A DNA stretch of 15,802 nucleotides from Candidatus Omnitrophica bacterium UBA6233 (GTDB lineage: Bacteria; Omnitrophota; Gorgyraeia; Gygaellales; Profunditerraquicolaceae), in the NCBI GenBank assembly GCA_002440965.1, contig DJWJ01000013.1:1-15802 (forward strand), read 5' to 3'. This document shows positions 1 to 7,485 of this stretch, piece by piece (position 1 is the stretch's first letter; each line of letters starts with the position of its first letter). Made by a program: the position numbers and the translations under genes. The notes under the pieces are model-generated. The model was given only the letters and a program-made list of their open reading frames with translations, had not been told where the DNA came from and did not search any database.

Positions 1-49
1 CTTTAGCCCGTGGAGTATTCATTATTTTTTTATAAGTATAAGGAGCGCT

Positions 50-337
50 ATGGGTATCGACAAAAAAACAGTAGAAGATGTGGCGCATTTGGCGCGGATT
101 GAGCTAAATGCGGAAGAATTGGAGAAATTATCCAGCCAATTGGAGCATATTTTGGCGTTTATTGATAAGTTAAGTTTATTGAATACCGAGAATATCGTTC
201 CTACAAGCCATGTCCTTGCGATCAACAATATATTAAGAAAAGACGAGCCTAAGGCTTCGTTACCTATCGATAAGATTTTGAAGAATGCCCCTGAGAAGCA
301 AGGCAGTTTTTTTGTTGTCCCCAAGGTAATCGAATAA
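50..337 (+). CDS. gatC: Asp/Glu-tRNA amidotransferase subunit C
   Basis: Small stabilising subunit of the GatCAB complex, which converts Glu-tRNA(Gln) and/or Asp-tRNA(Asn) to the correctly amidated tRNAs in the cytoplasm. The 95-residue protein has the usual GatC length and features: the N-terminal helix with VAHLARIEL (about residues 10-18), and the C-terminal end APEKQGSFFVVPKVIE that wraps around GatA in known structures. ATG at 50 is preceded by AAGGAG (40-45) with short spacing. It is the first gene of a gatC-gatA-gatB run; gatA starts one base after its stop. Only 49 bases lie upstream, so a promoter or earlier operon gene cannot be judged. Confidence 0.96.
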   Translation: MGIDKKTVEDVAHLARIELNAEELEKLSSQLEHILAFIDKLSLLNTENIVPTSHVLAINNILRKDEPKASLPIDKILKNAPEKQGSFFVVPKVIE

Positions 338-338
338 G

Positions 339-1760
339 ATGGAATCCTGCAAATTAACCGCTCACGAACTCCTCGAGAAAATAAAAAATGGTGAAATAGC
401 CTCCGAACAGATATTTTCAGATTTAAGCAAAAGAATTGAAGGGGTTGATTCCAAAGTTAAGGCTTATGTTAGAACTAGCGATTCGCAGCCTCTGGTTCAC
501 AATTCAAATTTCAGAGGAATTCCTGTATCTATAAAAGATAATATTTGCACTGAAGGCTGCAATACTGAATGTTGCTCAAAAATTCTTGTAGGATTTAATC
601 CTCCATATAGCGCTACTGTAATCAATAAAATAATTGAATCGGGAAATAGTTTCATGGGGCTAAAATGCAATATGGATGAGTTTGCCTTTGGTTCATCAAC
701 GGAGAATTCCTGTTTTGGCCCTACGCACAATCCTTGGAATCTGGAATGTGTCCCTGGAGGTTCTTCCGGAGGCTCTGCTGCGGCGGTAGCAGCGGATGAG
801 GCAATTTGGGCTCTAGGCTCAGATACCGGCGGTTCAATCAGGCAGCCGGCGTCTTTTTGCGGCGTAGTGGGGCTGAAACCGACTTATGGCCGGGTTTCGC
901 GTTTTGGTTTAATTGCTTTTGCTTCCAGCCTTGACCAGATTGGCCCGTTAACTAAAGATGTTCGGGATTCTGCGCTCTTAATGAATATAATCTCGGGTTA
1001 CGATCCAAATGATTCCACATCCATTAATACCCCGGTTCCGGATTATACAAAAGATTTAATCAATGATGCTAAAGGAATTAAAGTCGGTATTCCCAGGGAA
1101 TATTTCGTGGAAGGGCTAGATCCCGAGGTTAAATTGATAATTGAAGAGGCTGTAAATAAATTGAAAACCTTAGGTGCGCAATTTAAAGAAGTGTCGCTAC
1201 CGCATACAGAATACGCGGTTCCGGTTTATTATATTCTGGCTACAGCTGAAGCCAGCTCAAACCTCGCTCGCTTTGATGGCGTGCAATATGGGCTAAGGGC
1301 TAAAACCCAAAATTTAATCGATATGTATAAAAAAACCCGCCAGCTTGGATTCGGCGATGAGGCCAAGCGTAGAATAATCCTGGGGACATTCGCTCTTTCA
1401 CACGGTTATTATGATGCTTACTATCTGCGGGCGCTCAAGGTGCGCACCCTTATTAAACAGGATTTTGATAATGTATTTAAGGATTTTGATTGTATTATTA
1501 CGCCTACTTCGCCTACCTCAGCGTTTAAAATCGGCGAGAAAGTGGATGATCCGCTTAAAATGTATCTTTCGGATATTTATACGATATCGGTCAACCTTGC
1601 GGGAATCCCGGCGATATCTATCCCTTGCGGTTTTACCAAAAAAGGGTTGCCGGTAGGCTTGCAAATTCTAAGCAAGCATTTTAACGAAGGAATGCTTTTT
1701 CGGTTAGCTTATGCTTACGAGCAGAATACCGAATGGCATAAAATGAAACCAAAGCTATGA
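339..1760 (+). CDS. gatA: Asp/Glu-tRNA amidotransferase subunit A (amidase)
   Basis: Glutaminase subunit of GatCAB: it hydrolyses glutamine and passes ammonia to GatB for amidation of Glu-tRNA(Gln)/Asp-tRNA(Asn). It is an amidase-signature protein. The Ser-cisSer-Lys triad can be read directly: Lys66 in IPVSIKDNI, cis-Ser142 in GGSSGGS, and nucleophile Ser166 in GSDTGGSIRQPA. The 24-residue gap between the serines matches characterised GatA. The length of 473 residues is slightly short of the usual 480-490, mostly at the N-terminal region. A purine-rich AAGGTAA (323-329) lies upstream of the ATG at 339. The last four bases (ATGA) overlap the gatB start, suggesting translational coupling. Confidence 0.97.
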   Translation: MESCKLTAHELLEKIKNGEIASEQIFSDLSKRIEGVDSKVKAYVRTSDSQPLVHNSNFRGIPVSIKDNICTEGCNTECCSKILVGFNPPYSATVINKIIESGNSFMGLKCNMDEFAFGSSTENSCFGPTHNPWNLECVPGGSSGGSAAAVAADEAIWALGSDTGGSIRQPASFCGVVGLKPTYGRVSRFGLIAFASSLDQIGPLTKDVRDSALLMNIISGYDPNDSTSINTPVPDYTKDLINDAKGIKVGIPREYFVEGLDPEVKLIIEEAVNKLKTLGAQFKEVSLPHTEYAVPVYYILATAEASSNLARFDGVQYGLRAKTQNLIDMYKKTRQLGFGDEAKRRIILGTFALSHGYYDAYYLRALKVRTLIKQDFDNVFKDFDCIITPTSPTSAFKIGEKVDDPLKMYLSDIYTISVNLAGIPAISIPCGFTKKGLPVGLQILSKHFNEGMLFRLAYAYEQNTEWHKMKPKL

Positions 1761-3193
1761 AATACGAAGCAGTAATAGGATTAGAAGTCCATTTGCATTT
1801 AAACACTAAAACTAAAGCTTTCTGCGGTTGTTCTACAGAGTTTGGCAAAGAGCCGAATTCGCAGGTCTGCCCGGTTTGCCTGGGTTTTCCCGGGTCTTTA
1901 CCGGTTTATAACCAGACTGCCCTGGATTACGCCATAAAAGTCGCTCTTGCTTTAAACTGTAAAGTTCAAGAATATACCAAATTTGACCGGAAAAATTATT
2001 TCTATCCGGATTTGCCGAAAAATTATCAGGTTTCGCAATACGACCTTCCTTTGTCTGTTTGCGGTTTCCTTGATATTGAGCTGGATGGCAAGCTTAAGCG
2101 TATTGGCATAACCCGCGTACATATGGAAGAGGACGCGGGAAAACTGATCCATCAGGATAATTCCAGTCTCGTGGATTTTAACCGCACCGGAGTGCCGCTT
2201 TTAGAAATTGTGAGCGAACCGGATATTAATTCCCCGGAAGAAGCCTATGAATATTTATCTACACTTAAAAGCACTATTCAATACCTGGAGGTTTCGGATT
2301 GCGATATGGAAAAAGGTTCGCTGCGCTGCGACGCCAATATTTCATTAAGGCCAGCGGGCGAGAAGGCTCTTGGAATAAAAACCGAATTGAAAAATATGAA
2401 TTCATTCAAAGGAGTTAAAGACGCGCTAAGTTATGAAATCAAACGTCAGGCGGAAATGCTGGATTCCGGGGAAACACTTACGCAAGAGACGCGGCTTTGG
2501 GATGTCAAGGCTCAAGAGACGGTTTCTATGCGCACTAAAGAAGGGGCCAAGGATTACCGTTATTTTCCTGAACCGGATTTGCCTCCTTTTATAATCAAAG
2601 AAGATAAAATCACAGAAATCAGAAAAACTATTCCTGAATTGCCCAAGGAAAAGATGCAGCGTTTTATAAAAGAATATGGTTTATCCGAATATGATGCTAA
2701 AATTTTGGTTAACAGTGGGGCGGGTAGTCGGTTTAGTGAAGAAGCGATGAAGGCATTCCCGGATGAAAATAAAAAGCCGGTAGCTAATTGGATAATCGGT
2801 CCCCTAACTGCTTTAGCAGCGAATTATAATCTTCAGATTTATGAGTTGAATATTTCGCCCGATAATTTTATCGAGTTGGCTATGTTGGTTGAAAAAGACC
2901 AAGCTATTTCCAATCTTACTGGAAAGACTGTCTTGGAAGAAATGTATAAGACGGGAAAATCCGCCAAAGAAATTATTACAGAAAAAAATCTGGCTCAGAT
3001 TTCCGATTCAGGGAGTTTGGGCGGTGTTATTGAAGAAGTTATCAAAGAAAACCCCAAGTCAGTTTCCGATTTTAAGGCTGGAAAAGCTAACGCGGTTATG
3101 TTTTTAGTGGGACAAGTAATGCGTAAAAGCGCGGGGAAAGCTAATCCTAAAGTCGTGCAGGATTTAATCAAAAAAAGGCTGGAAAGTGCGTAA
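1757..3193 (+). CDS. gatB: Asp/Glu-tRNA amidotransferase subunit B
   Basis: tRNA-binding kinase/transamidase subunit of GatCAB: it phosphorylates the mischarged Glu or Asp and replaces the phosphate with ammonia from GatA. Visible family features are the N-terminal IGLEVHLHL (7-15), a four-cysteine zinc site (Cys23, Cys25, Cys38, Cys41), the active-site block FDRKNYFYPDLPKNYQ (76-91), HMEEDAGK (122-129), RTGVPLLEIVSEPD (143-156) and GSLRCDANISLRP (187-199). The C-terminal ~150 residues are the YqeY-like tRNA-binding tail. At 478 residues it is full length. It overlaps gatA by 4 bases and the next gene by 8 bases. GatB of this type serves both Gln and Asn routes; which one applies here cannot be told from the window. 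Confidence 0.97.
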   Translation: MKYEAVIGLEVHLHLNTKTKAFCGCSTEFGKEPNSQVCPVCLGFPGSLPVYNQTALDYAIKVALALNCKVQEYTKFDRKNYFYPDLPKNYQVSQYDLPLSVCGFLDIELDGKLKRIGITRVHMEEDAGKLIHQDNSSLVDFNRTGVPLLEIVSEPDINSPEEAYEYLSTLKSTIQYLEVSDCDMEKGSLRCDANISLRPAGEKALGIKTELKNMNSFKGVKDALSYEIKRQAEMLDSGETLTQETRLWDVKAQETVSMRTKEGAKDYRYFPEPDLPPFIIKEDKITEIRKTIPELPKEKMQRFIKEYGLSEYDAKILVNSGAGSRFSEEAMKAFPDENKKPVANWIIGPLTALAANYNLQIYELNISPDNFIELAMLVEKDQAISNLTGKTVLEEMYKTGKSAKEIITEKNLAQISDSGSLGGVIEEVIKENPKSVSDFKAGKANAVMFLVGQVMRKSAGKANPKVVQDLIKKRLESA

Positions 3194-4406
3194 AAAGATT
3201 ATTTTTATTTCGGTTCTGGCGTTCGTTTTCTTTGCTTCGGTATCATTAGCTGTTTCTTTTGACCGGAAGAAGCGGGATGATTTATATAAGCAGGTCGAGT
3301 TTTTTTCGGATGTCTTGACAATTGTAGATGCCGAGTATGTGGATGAAATAAAACCAAAAGATATGGTTTATGGAGCGTTAAGAGGGGCGCTCTCGTCTTT
3401 GGACCCTCACAGTCAGTTCATGGATCCCGACACGTATGATGAATTGAAAGTAGATACTGAAGGAAGATTCGGCGGCTTAGGGGTTGAGATTTCCATAAAG
3501 GACGGGTTAATTACAGTCATTACCCCCTTGGAGGATACTCCGGCATGGAAAGCGGGAATTAAACCCGGAGATAAAATAATTAAAATAAATAGTGAACTGA
3601 CCCGCGGTATGGATTTAACCGCGGCAATGAAAAAACTGCGGGGTAAGCCAGGGGAGATGGTTAATCTTACCGTAATGAGAGGTCCGGATAAAGAACTCCT
3701 GGAATTTAAAATTATTCGCGCAGCCATCAAGATTAATGATATAAAAACGGCGGAAATACTTGAAGGCGGAATTGGTTATATTAAAGTCGTGGAATTCAGG
3801 GAAACGACTTCCAAAGATTTCGATAATGTCTTCGAAAAAATATCCAAAACCGGCATAAAATCTTTGATATTGGATTTACGCAATAATCCCGGAGGATTAC
3901 TGGAAAGCGCGCTGGATGTAACCGGAAAATTCTTACCTAAAGGCAAATTAATCGTTTTCACGAAAGGAAGGAAGGAAAATCAGAATCTGATATTTAACTC
4001 AAACAGCGAACATCCAATTCTTAACCTGCCGCTCGCGGTTTTGATTAATGAAGGGTCGGCTTCGGGAAGTGAAATTGTCGCAGCTGCTTTACAGGAATAT
4101 AAACGCGCAACAATATTAGGCGTAAAATCGTTCGGTAAGGGTTCGGTGCAAACGGTTATCCCTTTAAGCGACGGTTCAGCTTTAAGATTGACTACCAGTA
4201 AATATTTTACTCCTTCAGGAAAAGAAATTCATGGTAAGGGAGTGATTCCGGATATTATTGTAGAAATGCAGACAAGCAAGGAAGAGCAAGAAATTATTGA
4301 AGAATCCGGGTCAGATGAGAAACCGGATACAAATGAAAAGATAAGGGATTATAATTCGGATCCTGTGATTATGTCCGCGGTTAATCTGTTAAAAACTCAA
4401 CAATGA
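3186..4406 (+). CDS. ctpA: Secreted S41 C-terminal processing protease with PDZ domain
   Basis: Serine protease of the S41 (CtpA/Prc) family that trims C-termini of exported proteins in the periplasm or cell envelope. The N-terminus MRKKIIFISV plus a hydrophobic stretch to about residue 23 looks like a signal peptide or anchor. Order: short N-terminal helical region (30-90), PDZ domain (about 95-165, with GGLGV as the carboxylate-binding loop), then the protease core. The Ser/Lys catalytic pair is Ser293 in GSASGSE and Lys318 in SFGKGSVQ, with Gln322 four residues later, the same 25-residue Ser-Lys spacing as in characterised members. The start is GTG inside the end of gatB; no better in-frame start fits the signal peptide. 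The C-terminal tail (360-406) is acidic and poorly conserved. Confidence 0.93.
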   Translation: MRKKIIFISVLAFVFFASVSLAVSFDRKKRDDLYKQVEFFSDVLTIVDAEYVDEIKPKDMVYGALRGALSSLDPHSQFMDPDTYDELKVDTEGRFGGLGVEISIKDGLITVITPLEDTPAWKAGIKPGDKIIKINSELTRGMDLTAAMKKLRGKPGEMVNLTVMRGPDKELLEFKIIRAAIKINDIKTAEILEGGIGYIKVVEFRETTSKDFDNVFEKISKTGIKSLILDLRNNPGGLLESALDVTGKFLPKGKLIVFTKGRKENQNLIFNSNSEHPILNLPLAVLINEGSASGSEIVAAALQEYKRATILGVKSFGKGSVQTVIPLSDGSALRLTTSKYFTPSGKEIHGKGVIPDIIVEMQTSKEEQEIIEESGSDEKPDTNEKIRDYNSDPVIMSAVNLLKTQQ

Positions 4407-5167
4407 AAAAATTGTTTGGCATAATTTTAATATTTATCTTGGCGGCGGCGGTGATTTCTATATTTACGGCTGGCCCTAAAAAACCAACAAAAAGAATACC
4501 GCCTATTAAAGGAAAAATCGCCATTGTTCTGGACGATTGGGGATACAATTTAAGCAATCTAAAGATCGTAAGCGGAATTAGATACCCGCTTACTGCGGCG
4601 GTTTTACCGGAAGCTACTCATACGAAGAAAGTTTCCGAAGAATTGCATTCTAAGGGGTATGAAATTATCCTGCATCTTCCTATGGAGCCGGAAGAGCGCA
4701 ATGATCTAGAGAAAAATACGGTTACAACATCCTTAACCAAAGATGAGATCCTGAAGATCCTGAATCGGGATTTGGCCGATGTTATTTATGCCCGGGGAAT
4801 ATCCAATCATATGGGCTCTAAAGCGACTTGCGATATAAGAACCATGAGGATTATCTTCGAAGAATTAAAGAAGAGGGGGCTTTACTTTTTGGATAGCTAT
4901 GTTACTCCTGAATCGGTCTGCCGGGAATTAGCGCAAAAAATGAATCTGGTTTCGCTCAGGCGCGATGTATTCTTGGATAACATAGAAGAAAAAGAATATA
5001 TTAAAAAGCAGATTTACATATTAAAAAACAAGGCGAGAGTAAAAGGATTTGCCATAGGAATAGGCCATGATCGCAAGATTACTCTAGAGGTTTTGCGAGA
5101 GGTTATGCCTAAGCTGGCTGAGGAAGGTTACAGATTTGTTTTCTTGTCGGAGTTAAAACGATGCTAG
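4403..5167 (+). CDS. Divergent polysaccharide deacetylase family protein (YibQ/DUF610 type)
   Basis: Envelope protein of the divergent polysaccharide deacetylase family. Its substrate is not established, and a peptidoglycan or surface-glycan role is an inference. A single N-terminal hydrophobic helix (about 4-23) suggests export or anchoring, with the catalytic-like domain outside. Motifs typical of the family are IAIVLDDWG (39-47), HLPM (91-94), NHMGS (135-139), YFLDS (161-165), RRDVFLDN (186-193) and IGIGHD (218-223). The ATG at 4403 overlaps the protease stop (ATGA), and its own stop overlaps the tsaD start. In many genomes this family is encoded beside an S41 protease, as here, which supports a shared cell-envelope function. 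The length of 254 residues is normal. Confidence 0.88.
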   Translation: MKKLFGIILIFILAAAVISIFTAGPKKPTKRIPPIKGKIAIVLDDWGYNLSNLKIVSGIRYPLTAAVLPEATHTKKVSEELHSKGYEIILHLPMEPEERNDLEKNTVTTSLTKDEILKILNRDLADVIYARGISNHMGSKATCDIRTMRIIFEELKKRGLYFLDSYVTPESVCRELAQKMNLVSLRRDVFLDNIEEKEYIKKQIYILKNKARVKGFAIGIGHDRKITLEVLREVMPKLAEEGYRFVFLSELKRC

Positions 5168-6150
5168 TTTTGGGTATAGAGACATCTTGCGATGAAACAT
5201 CGGCAGCAGTAGTTAAAGACGGAAGAGATATTTTAGCTAACTCTGTCGCCTCCAGCCTTGAATTCCATAAGAAATTCGGCGGTGTTATTCCGGAAATAGC
5301 TTCCCGGATACAGCTAGAGACGATTACCGGAGTTACGCAGAACACCATAAAGAAAGCAAAAATACGCTTAAGAGAGATTGATTTGATTAGCGTAACCAAT
5401 GGCCCCGGCTTAATCGGGTCATTGTTGGTAGGTATTTCGTTTGCCAAAGCCTTGAGTTTGAGTTTAAATAAACCCATATTGGGGGTTAACCATGTGTATA
5501 GTCATTTTTACTCCAATTTTCTATGCGGCGAAAAAATAAAACTGCCTTTTATTGCCTTGGTTGTTTCCGGGGGACATACGAATTTATATTGTGTTTACGA
5601 TTTTGACAACATTGAATTACTAGGACAGACCAGGGACGACGCCTGTGGAGAAGCGTTTGATAAAGTGGCTAAGATATTAGGGCTTGGTTACCCCGGGGGG
5701 CCGGTTGTTGAGAATATGGCCAAATCCGGTGACCCTAAGAAAATCCGATTCAATTGTTCAGGAACAAAAAATGAGCTGGATTTTAGTTTTAGCGGTATAA
5801 AAACTGCGGTGCTGTATTGCGTTAAGGATAACTTGTCCAGCGGCAAACGGATAAAAATTGCTGATATCGCAGCCAGTTTTCAGGAAACAGTTATCGATTC
5901 TCTTGTTACAAAAGCCTTGCTTGCCTGTAAAATTAAACAGATTAAACGCTTGGTGATTGGAGGAGGAGTTGTGGCAAATGGGAGTTTAAGAGAAAAATTT
6001 AGCCAAGCTGCCAAGAATTCCGGTTTAGATTGTTATTTTCCTCACACAGCGTTATGCACGGATAATGCCGCGATGATAGCGGGAATGGGTTATCAATTGT
6101 TTAAAAAAGGCTGCCGGTCAGATTTAAATTTAACTATAGAATTAGATTAG
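5161..6150 (+). CDS. tsaD: tRNA N6-threonylcarbamoyladenosine transferase TsaD
   Basis: Transfers the threonylcarbamoyl group from the TsaC product to A37 of ANN-decoding tRNAs (t6A), together with TsaB and TsaE. It is a cytoplasmic ASKHA-fold enzyme. Evidence: N-terminal LGIETSCDETS (4-14), metal-binding His111 and His115 in NHVYSH, VSGGHT (135-140), DDACGEAFDK (159-168), FSFSGIKTA (209-217), GGGVVAN (267-273) and metal ligand Asp301 in CTDNAAM. At 329 residues it is full length. The start ATG at 5161 overlaps the preceding gene by 7 bases. tsaB and tsaE are not in the window. The stop is followed by a 26-base gap to the MgtC-like gene. Confidence 0.97.
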   Translation: MLVLGIETSCDETSAAVVKDGRDILANSVASSLEFHKKFGGVIPEIASRIQLETITGVTQNTIKKAKIRLREIDLISVTNGPGLIGSLLVGISFAKALSLSLNKPILGVNHVYSHFYSNFLCGEKIKLPFIALVVSGGHTNLYCVYDFDNIELLGQTRDDACGEAFDKVAKILGLGYPGGPVVENMAKSGDPKKIRFNCSGTKNELDFSFSGIKTAVLYCVKDNLSSGKRIKIADIAASFQETVIDSLVTKALLACKIKQIKRLVIGGGVVANGSLREKFSQAAKNSGLDCYFPHTALCTDNAAMIAGMGYQLFKKGCRSDLNLTIELD

Positions 6151-6176
6151 AAGTTGCGCAAACGGAGGGGATAGCT

Positions 6177-6653
6177 ATGCTTACAGATAATCAGATTGCG
6201 CTGCGGTTAGTGATAACTGCTATTTTAAGCGGTTTAATTGGGCTTGAAAGACAGTTTCATAAAAGAACAGCTGGTTTACGAACTCATATTTTAGTCTCTC
6301 TGGGTTCTTGTCTTATAATGTTGACATCTCTTTATGTTTTTGATATATATAAAGAGATAACCAAGCTTGATCCGGCGAGGATGGCTGCCGGCGTGATTAC
6401 CGGAATCGGTTTTTTGGGGGCGGGAACAATCATTCGTGAAAAGGAAGGTGTGAAAGGTTTGACTACAGCCGCCAGCCTTTGGGTGGTAGCCGGAATTGGT
6501 CTTGCCTGCGGATGCGGTTTTCTTAACGCTGCAATTTATACCACAATTCTAACCTTGATTATCCTATTCTTTTTTAGGCATATAGAAACGTTAGTTTTTA
6601 ATGAAGATAGGGAAAATAGCGATAAAAAGCAAGGAGGTAAAGATGGCCTTTAA
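6177..6653 (+). CDS. MgtC/SapB family inner-membrane protein, short form
   Basis: Polytopic membrane protein of the MgtC/SapB family, linked in other bacteria to magnesium limitation and control of the F1Fo ATPase; its role here is not known. The family core is visible: GLIGLERQ (20-27), RTAGLRTHILVSLGSCLIML (30-49), ARMAAGVITGIGFLGAGTII (67-86) and GLTTAASLWVVAGIGLACG (93-111), making about four to five membrane helices. It ends after the membrane part with a charged tail (140-158), so it lacks the C-terminal ACT-like domain of Salmonella MgtC. A strong GGAGGGG (6164-6170) precedes the ATG at 6177. Its last 11 bases overlap the bactofilin gene, whose ribosome binding site lies inside this coding region. 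Confidence 0.92.
   Translation: MLTDNQIALRLVITAILSGLIGLERQFHKRTAGLRTHILVSLGSCLIMLTSLYVFDIYKEITKLDPARMAAGVITGIGFLGAGTIIREKEGVKGLTTAASLWVVAGIGLACGCGFLNAAIYTTILTLIILFFFRHIETLVFNEDRENSDKKQGGKDGL
6631..6637 (+). promoter_or_regulatory. Ribosome binding site fixing the bactofilin start
   Basis: AAGGAGG lies 5 bases before the ATG at 6643. It lies inside the 3' end of the MgtC-like gene and is the strongest Shine-Dalgarno in this part of the window. It selects the start at 6643 over the in-frame ATG at 6601, which has no such site and would add 14 basic residues unlike a bactofilin N-terminus. Confidence 0.8.
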
Positions 6654-7146
6654 GAAAAGGGTAGAAGAGAAAATTCTAGATGTCGATGCCTCAATGCAAG
6701 GAACTTTGAGCTTTAAGGATGCGGTAAATTTACGCATTAATGGAAAATTTGAAGGAAATTTGGAAACCAAGGGAAATTTGACCGTTGGTTCAGCCTCTGT
6801 GGTTAATGCGGATATAGTCGGGGATAATATCATTATTGGCGGCAGAGTCAGGGGAAGGATTACGGCCAAAGAAAGGTTAACTATTTTACCGACAGCGATG
6901 GTCGAAGGAGACATTTTCCCGGCGAAGCTAAATATTGCTGAAGGCGCGATCCTGGAAGGCCGCTGTTGTATGTTGCACGATTTTTTGAACCCCGAAGAAC
7001 TGGCCAGATATCTGGAAGTAGATCTTAATTCTATCATGGAATGGGCAAATTCCGGCAAAGTCCCGGGACATAAAGAAGGAAATAACTGGAGATTTGAAAG
7101 GAAGGCTATCGATTGTTGGGTAGCTTCCGGGCAGATCGATAAATAA
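6643..7146 (+). CDS. Bactofilin with C-terminal excisionase-like helix-turn-helix
   Basis: Bactofilins are small beta-helical proteins that polymerise without nucleotides into filaments or patches at the membrane and organise cell-wall enzymes, polarity or chromosome segregation. Residues about 16-107 show the repeating short beta-strand pattern: LSFKDAVNLRINGKFEGNL, VGSASVVNADIVGDNIIIGG, and repeated glycines every 17-18 residues. From about 113 the sequence changes to FLNPEELARYLEVDLNSIM, then WANSGKVPGHKEGNNWRF and KAIDCWVASG, which is the HTH_17/MerR-like excisionase pattern with its W(R)F wing. Such a fusion is unusual: ordinary bactofilins end in a short disordered tail. The next gene encodes another HTH of the same type, so the two probably act together. 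There is no break or frameshift between the parts; DNA binding is inferred, not shown. Confidence 0.87.
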   Translation: MAFKKRVEEKILDVDASMQGTLSFKDAVNLRINGKFEGNLETKGNLTVGSASVVNADIVGDNIIIGGRVRGRITAKERLTILPTAMVEGDIFPAKLNIAEGAILEGRCCMLHDFLNPEELARYLEVDLNSIMEWANSGKVPGHKEGNNWRFERKAIDCWVASGQIDK

Positions 7147-7161
7147 GAGGTTAATTGACTT

Positions 7162-7473
7162 ATGGCTGAAGAAAAACTTTTAACTGTAAGAGAAGTTTCA
7201 GTCCTGTTGTGTATTTCGGAAAAAGAAGTAATGGGCTTGGCTGAAGCTGGAAAGATTCCCGCCTACAAAGTAGGAGGAGTTTACTTAAGATTCAAGAGGG
7301 ATCAAGTTTTAGGGTATCAGAAATCCAGCCAGACATTAAATGATGTTAAAACGGAAGCGCACTCAAAGAATGCCCTTGAGGATAAACTAAGTGATTTCTT
7401 CTATTTTAATGATTTTTACATCTTCGCGATTACCCTTATAGTTTTATTGCTTGTGGTAATTTTGCGGGGTTAA
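7162..7473 (+). CDS. Helix-turn-helix (excisionase-type) protein with C-terminal membrane anchor
   Basis: Small 103-residue protein. Residues 6-52 (LLTVREVSVLLCISEKEVM, then AEAGKIPAYKVGGVYLRFKR) form an HTH_17/MerR-type DNA-binding domain of the kind used by phage excisionases and many bacterial regulators. A polar linker (53-80) leads to one hydrophobic segment, FYIFAITLIVLLLVVILRG (85-103), which would place the protein as tail-anchored in the membrane with the HTH in the cytoplasm. There is no recombinase gene nearby, so a true excisionase role is unlikely. It follows the bactofilin-HTH gene by 15 bases with AAGAGG (7145-7150) upstream. The pair suggests a membrane-linked DNA-binding or scaffold function, but the actual role is unknown. 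Confidence 0.8.
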   Translation: MAEEKLLTVREVSVLLCISEKEVMGLAEAGKIPAYKVGGVYLRFKRDQVLGYQKSSQTLNDVKTEAHSKNALEDKLSDFFYFNDFYIFAITLIVLLLVVILRG

Positions 7474-7485
7474 ATTCAGAAAATA

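Noticed and set aside
1..22. Possible divergent gene start on the minus strand (ATG at 22-20, reading MNTPRAK) or the end of an upstream plus-strand gene (TAG at 4-6).
   Set aside because: Only 22 bases are available, with no ribosome binding site on the minus side and no recognisable residues.
31..36. TATAAG as a -10 box for the gat operon.
   Set aside because: No acceptable -35 lies at 16-18 bases upstream (the region reads CCGTGG), and the window begins too close to judge.
6601..6642. Earlier in-frame ATG for the bactofilin.
   Set aside because: It has no ribosome binding site, while AAGGAGG sits just before the ATG at 6643.
7162..7473. Phage excisionase marking an integrated element.
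   Set aside because: No integrase, attachment repeats or phage genes are near, and the protein has a membrane anchor.
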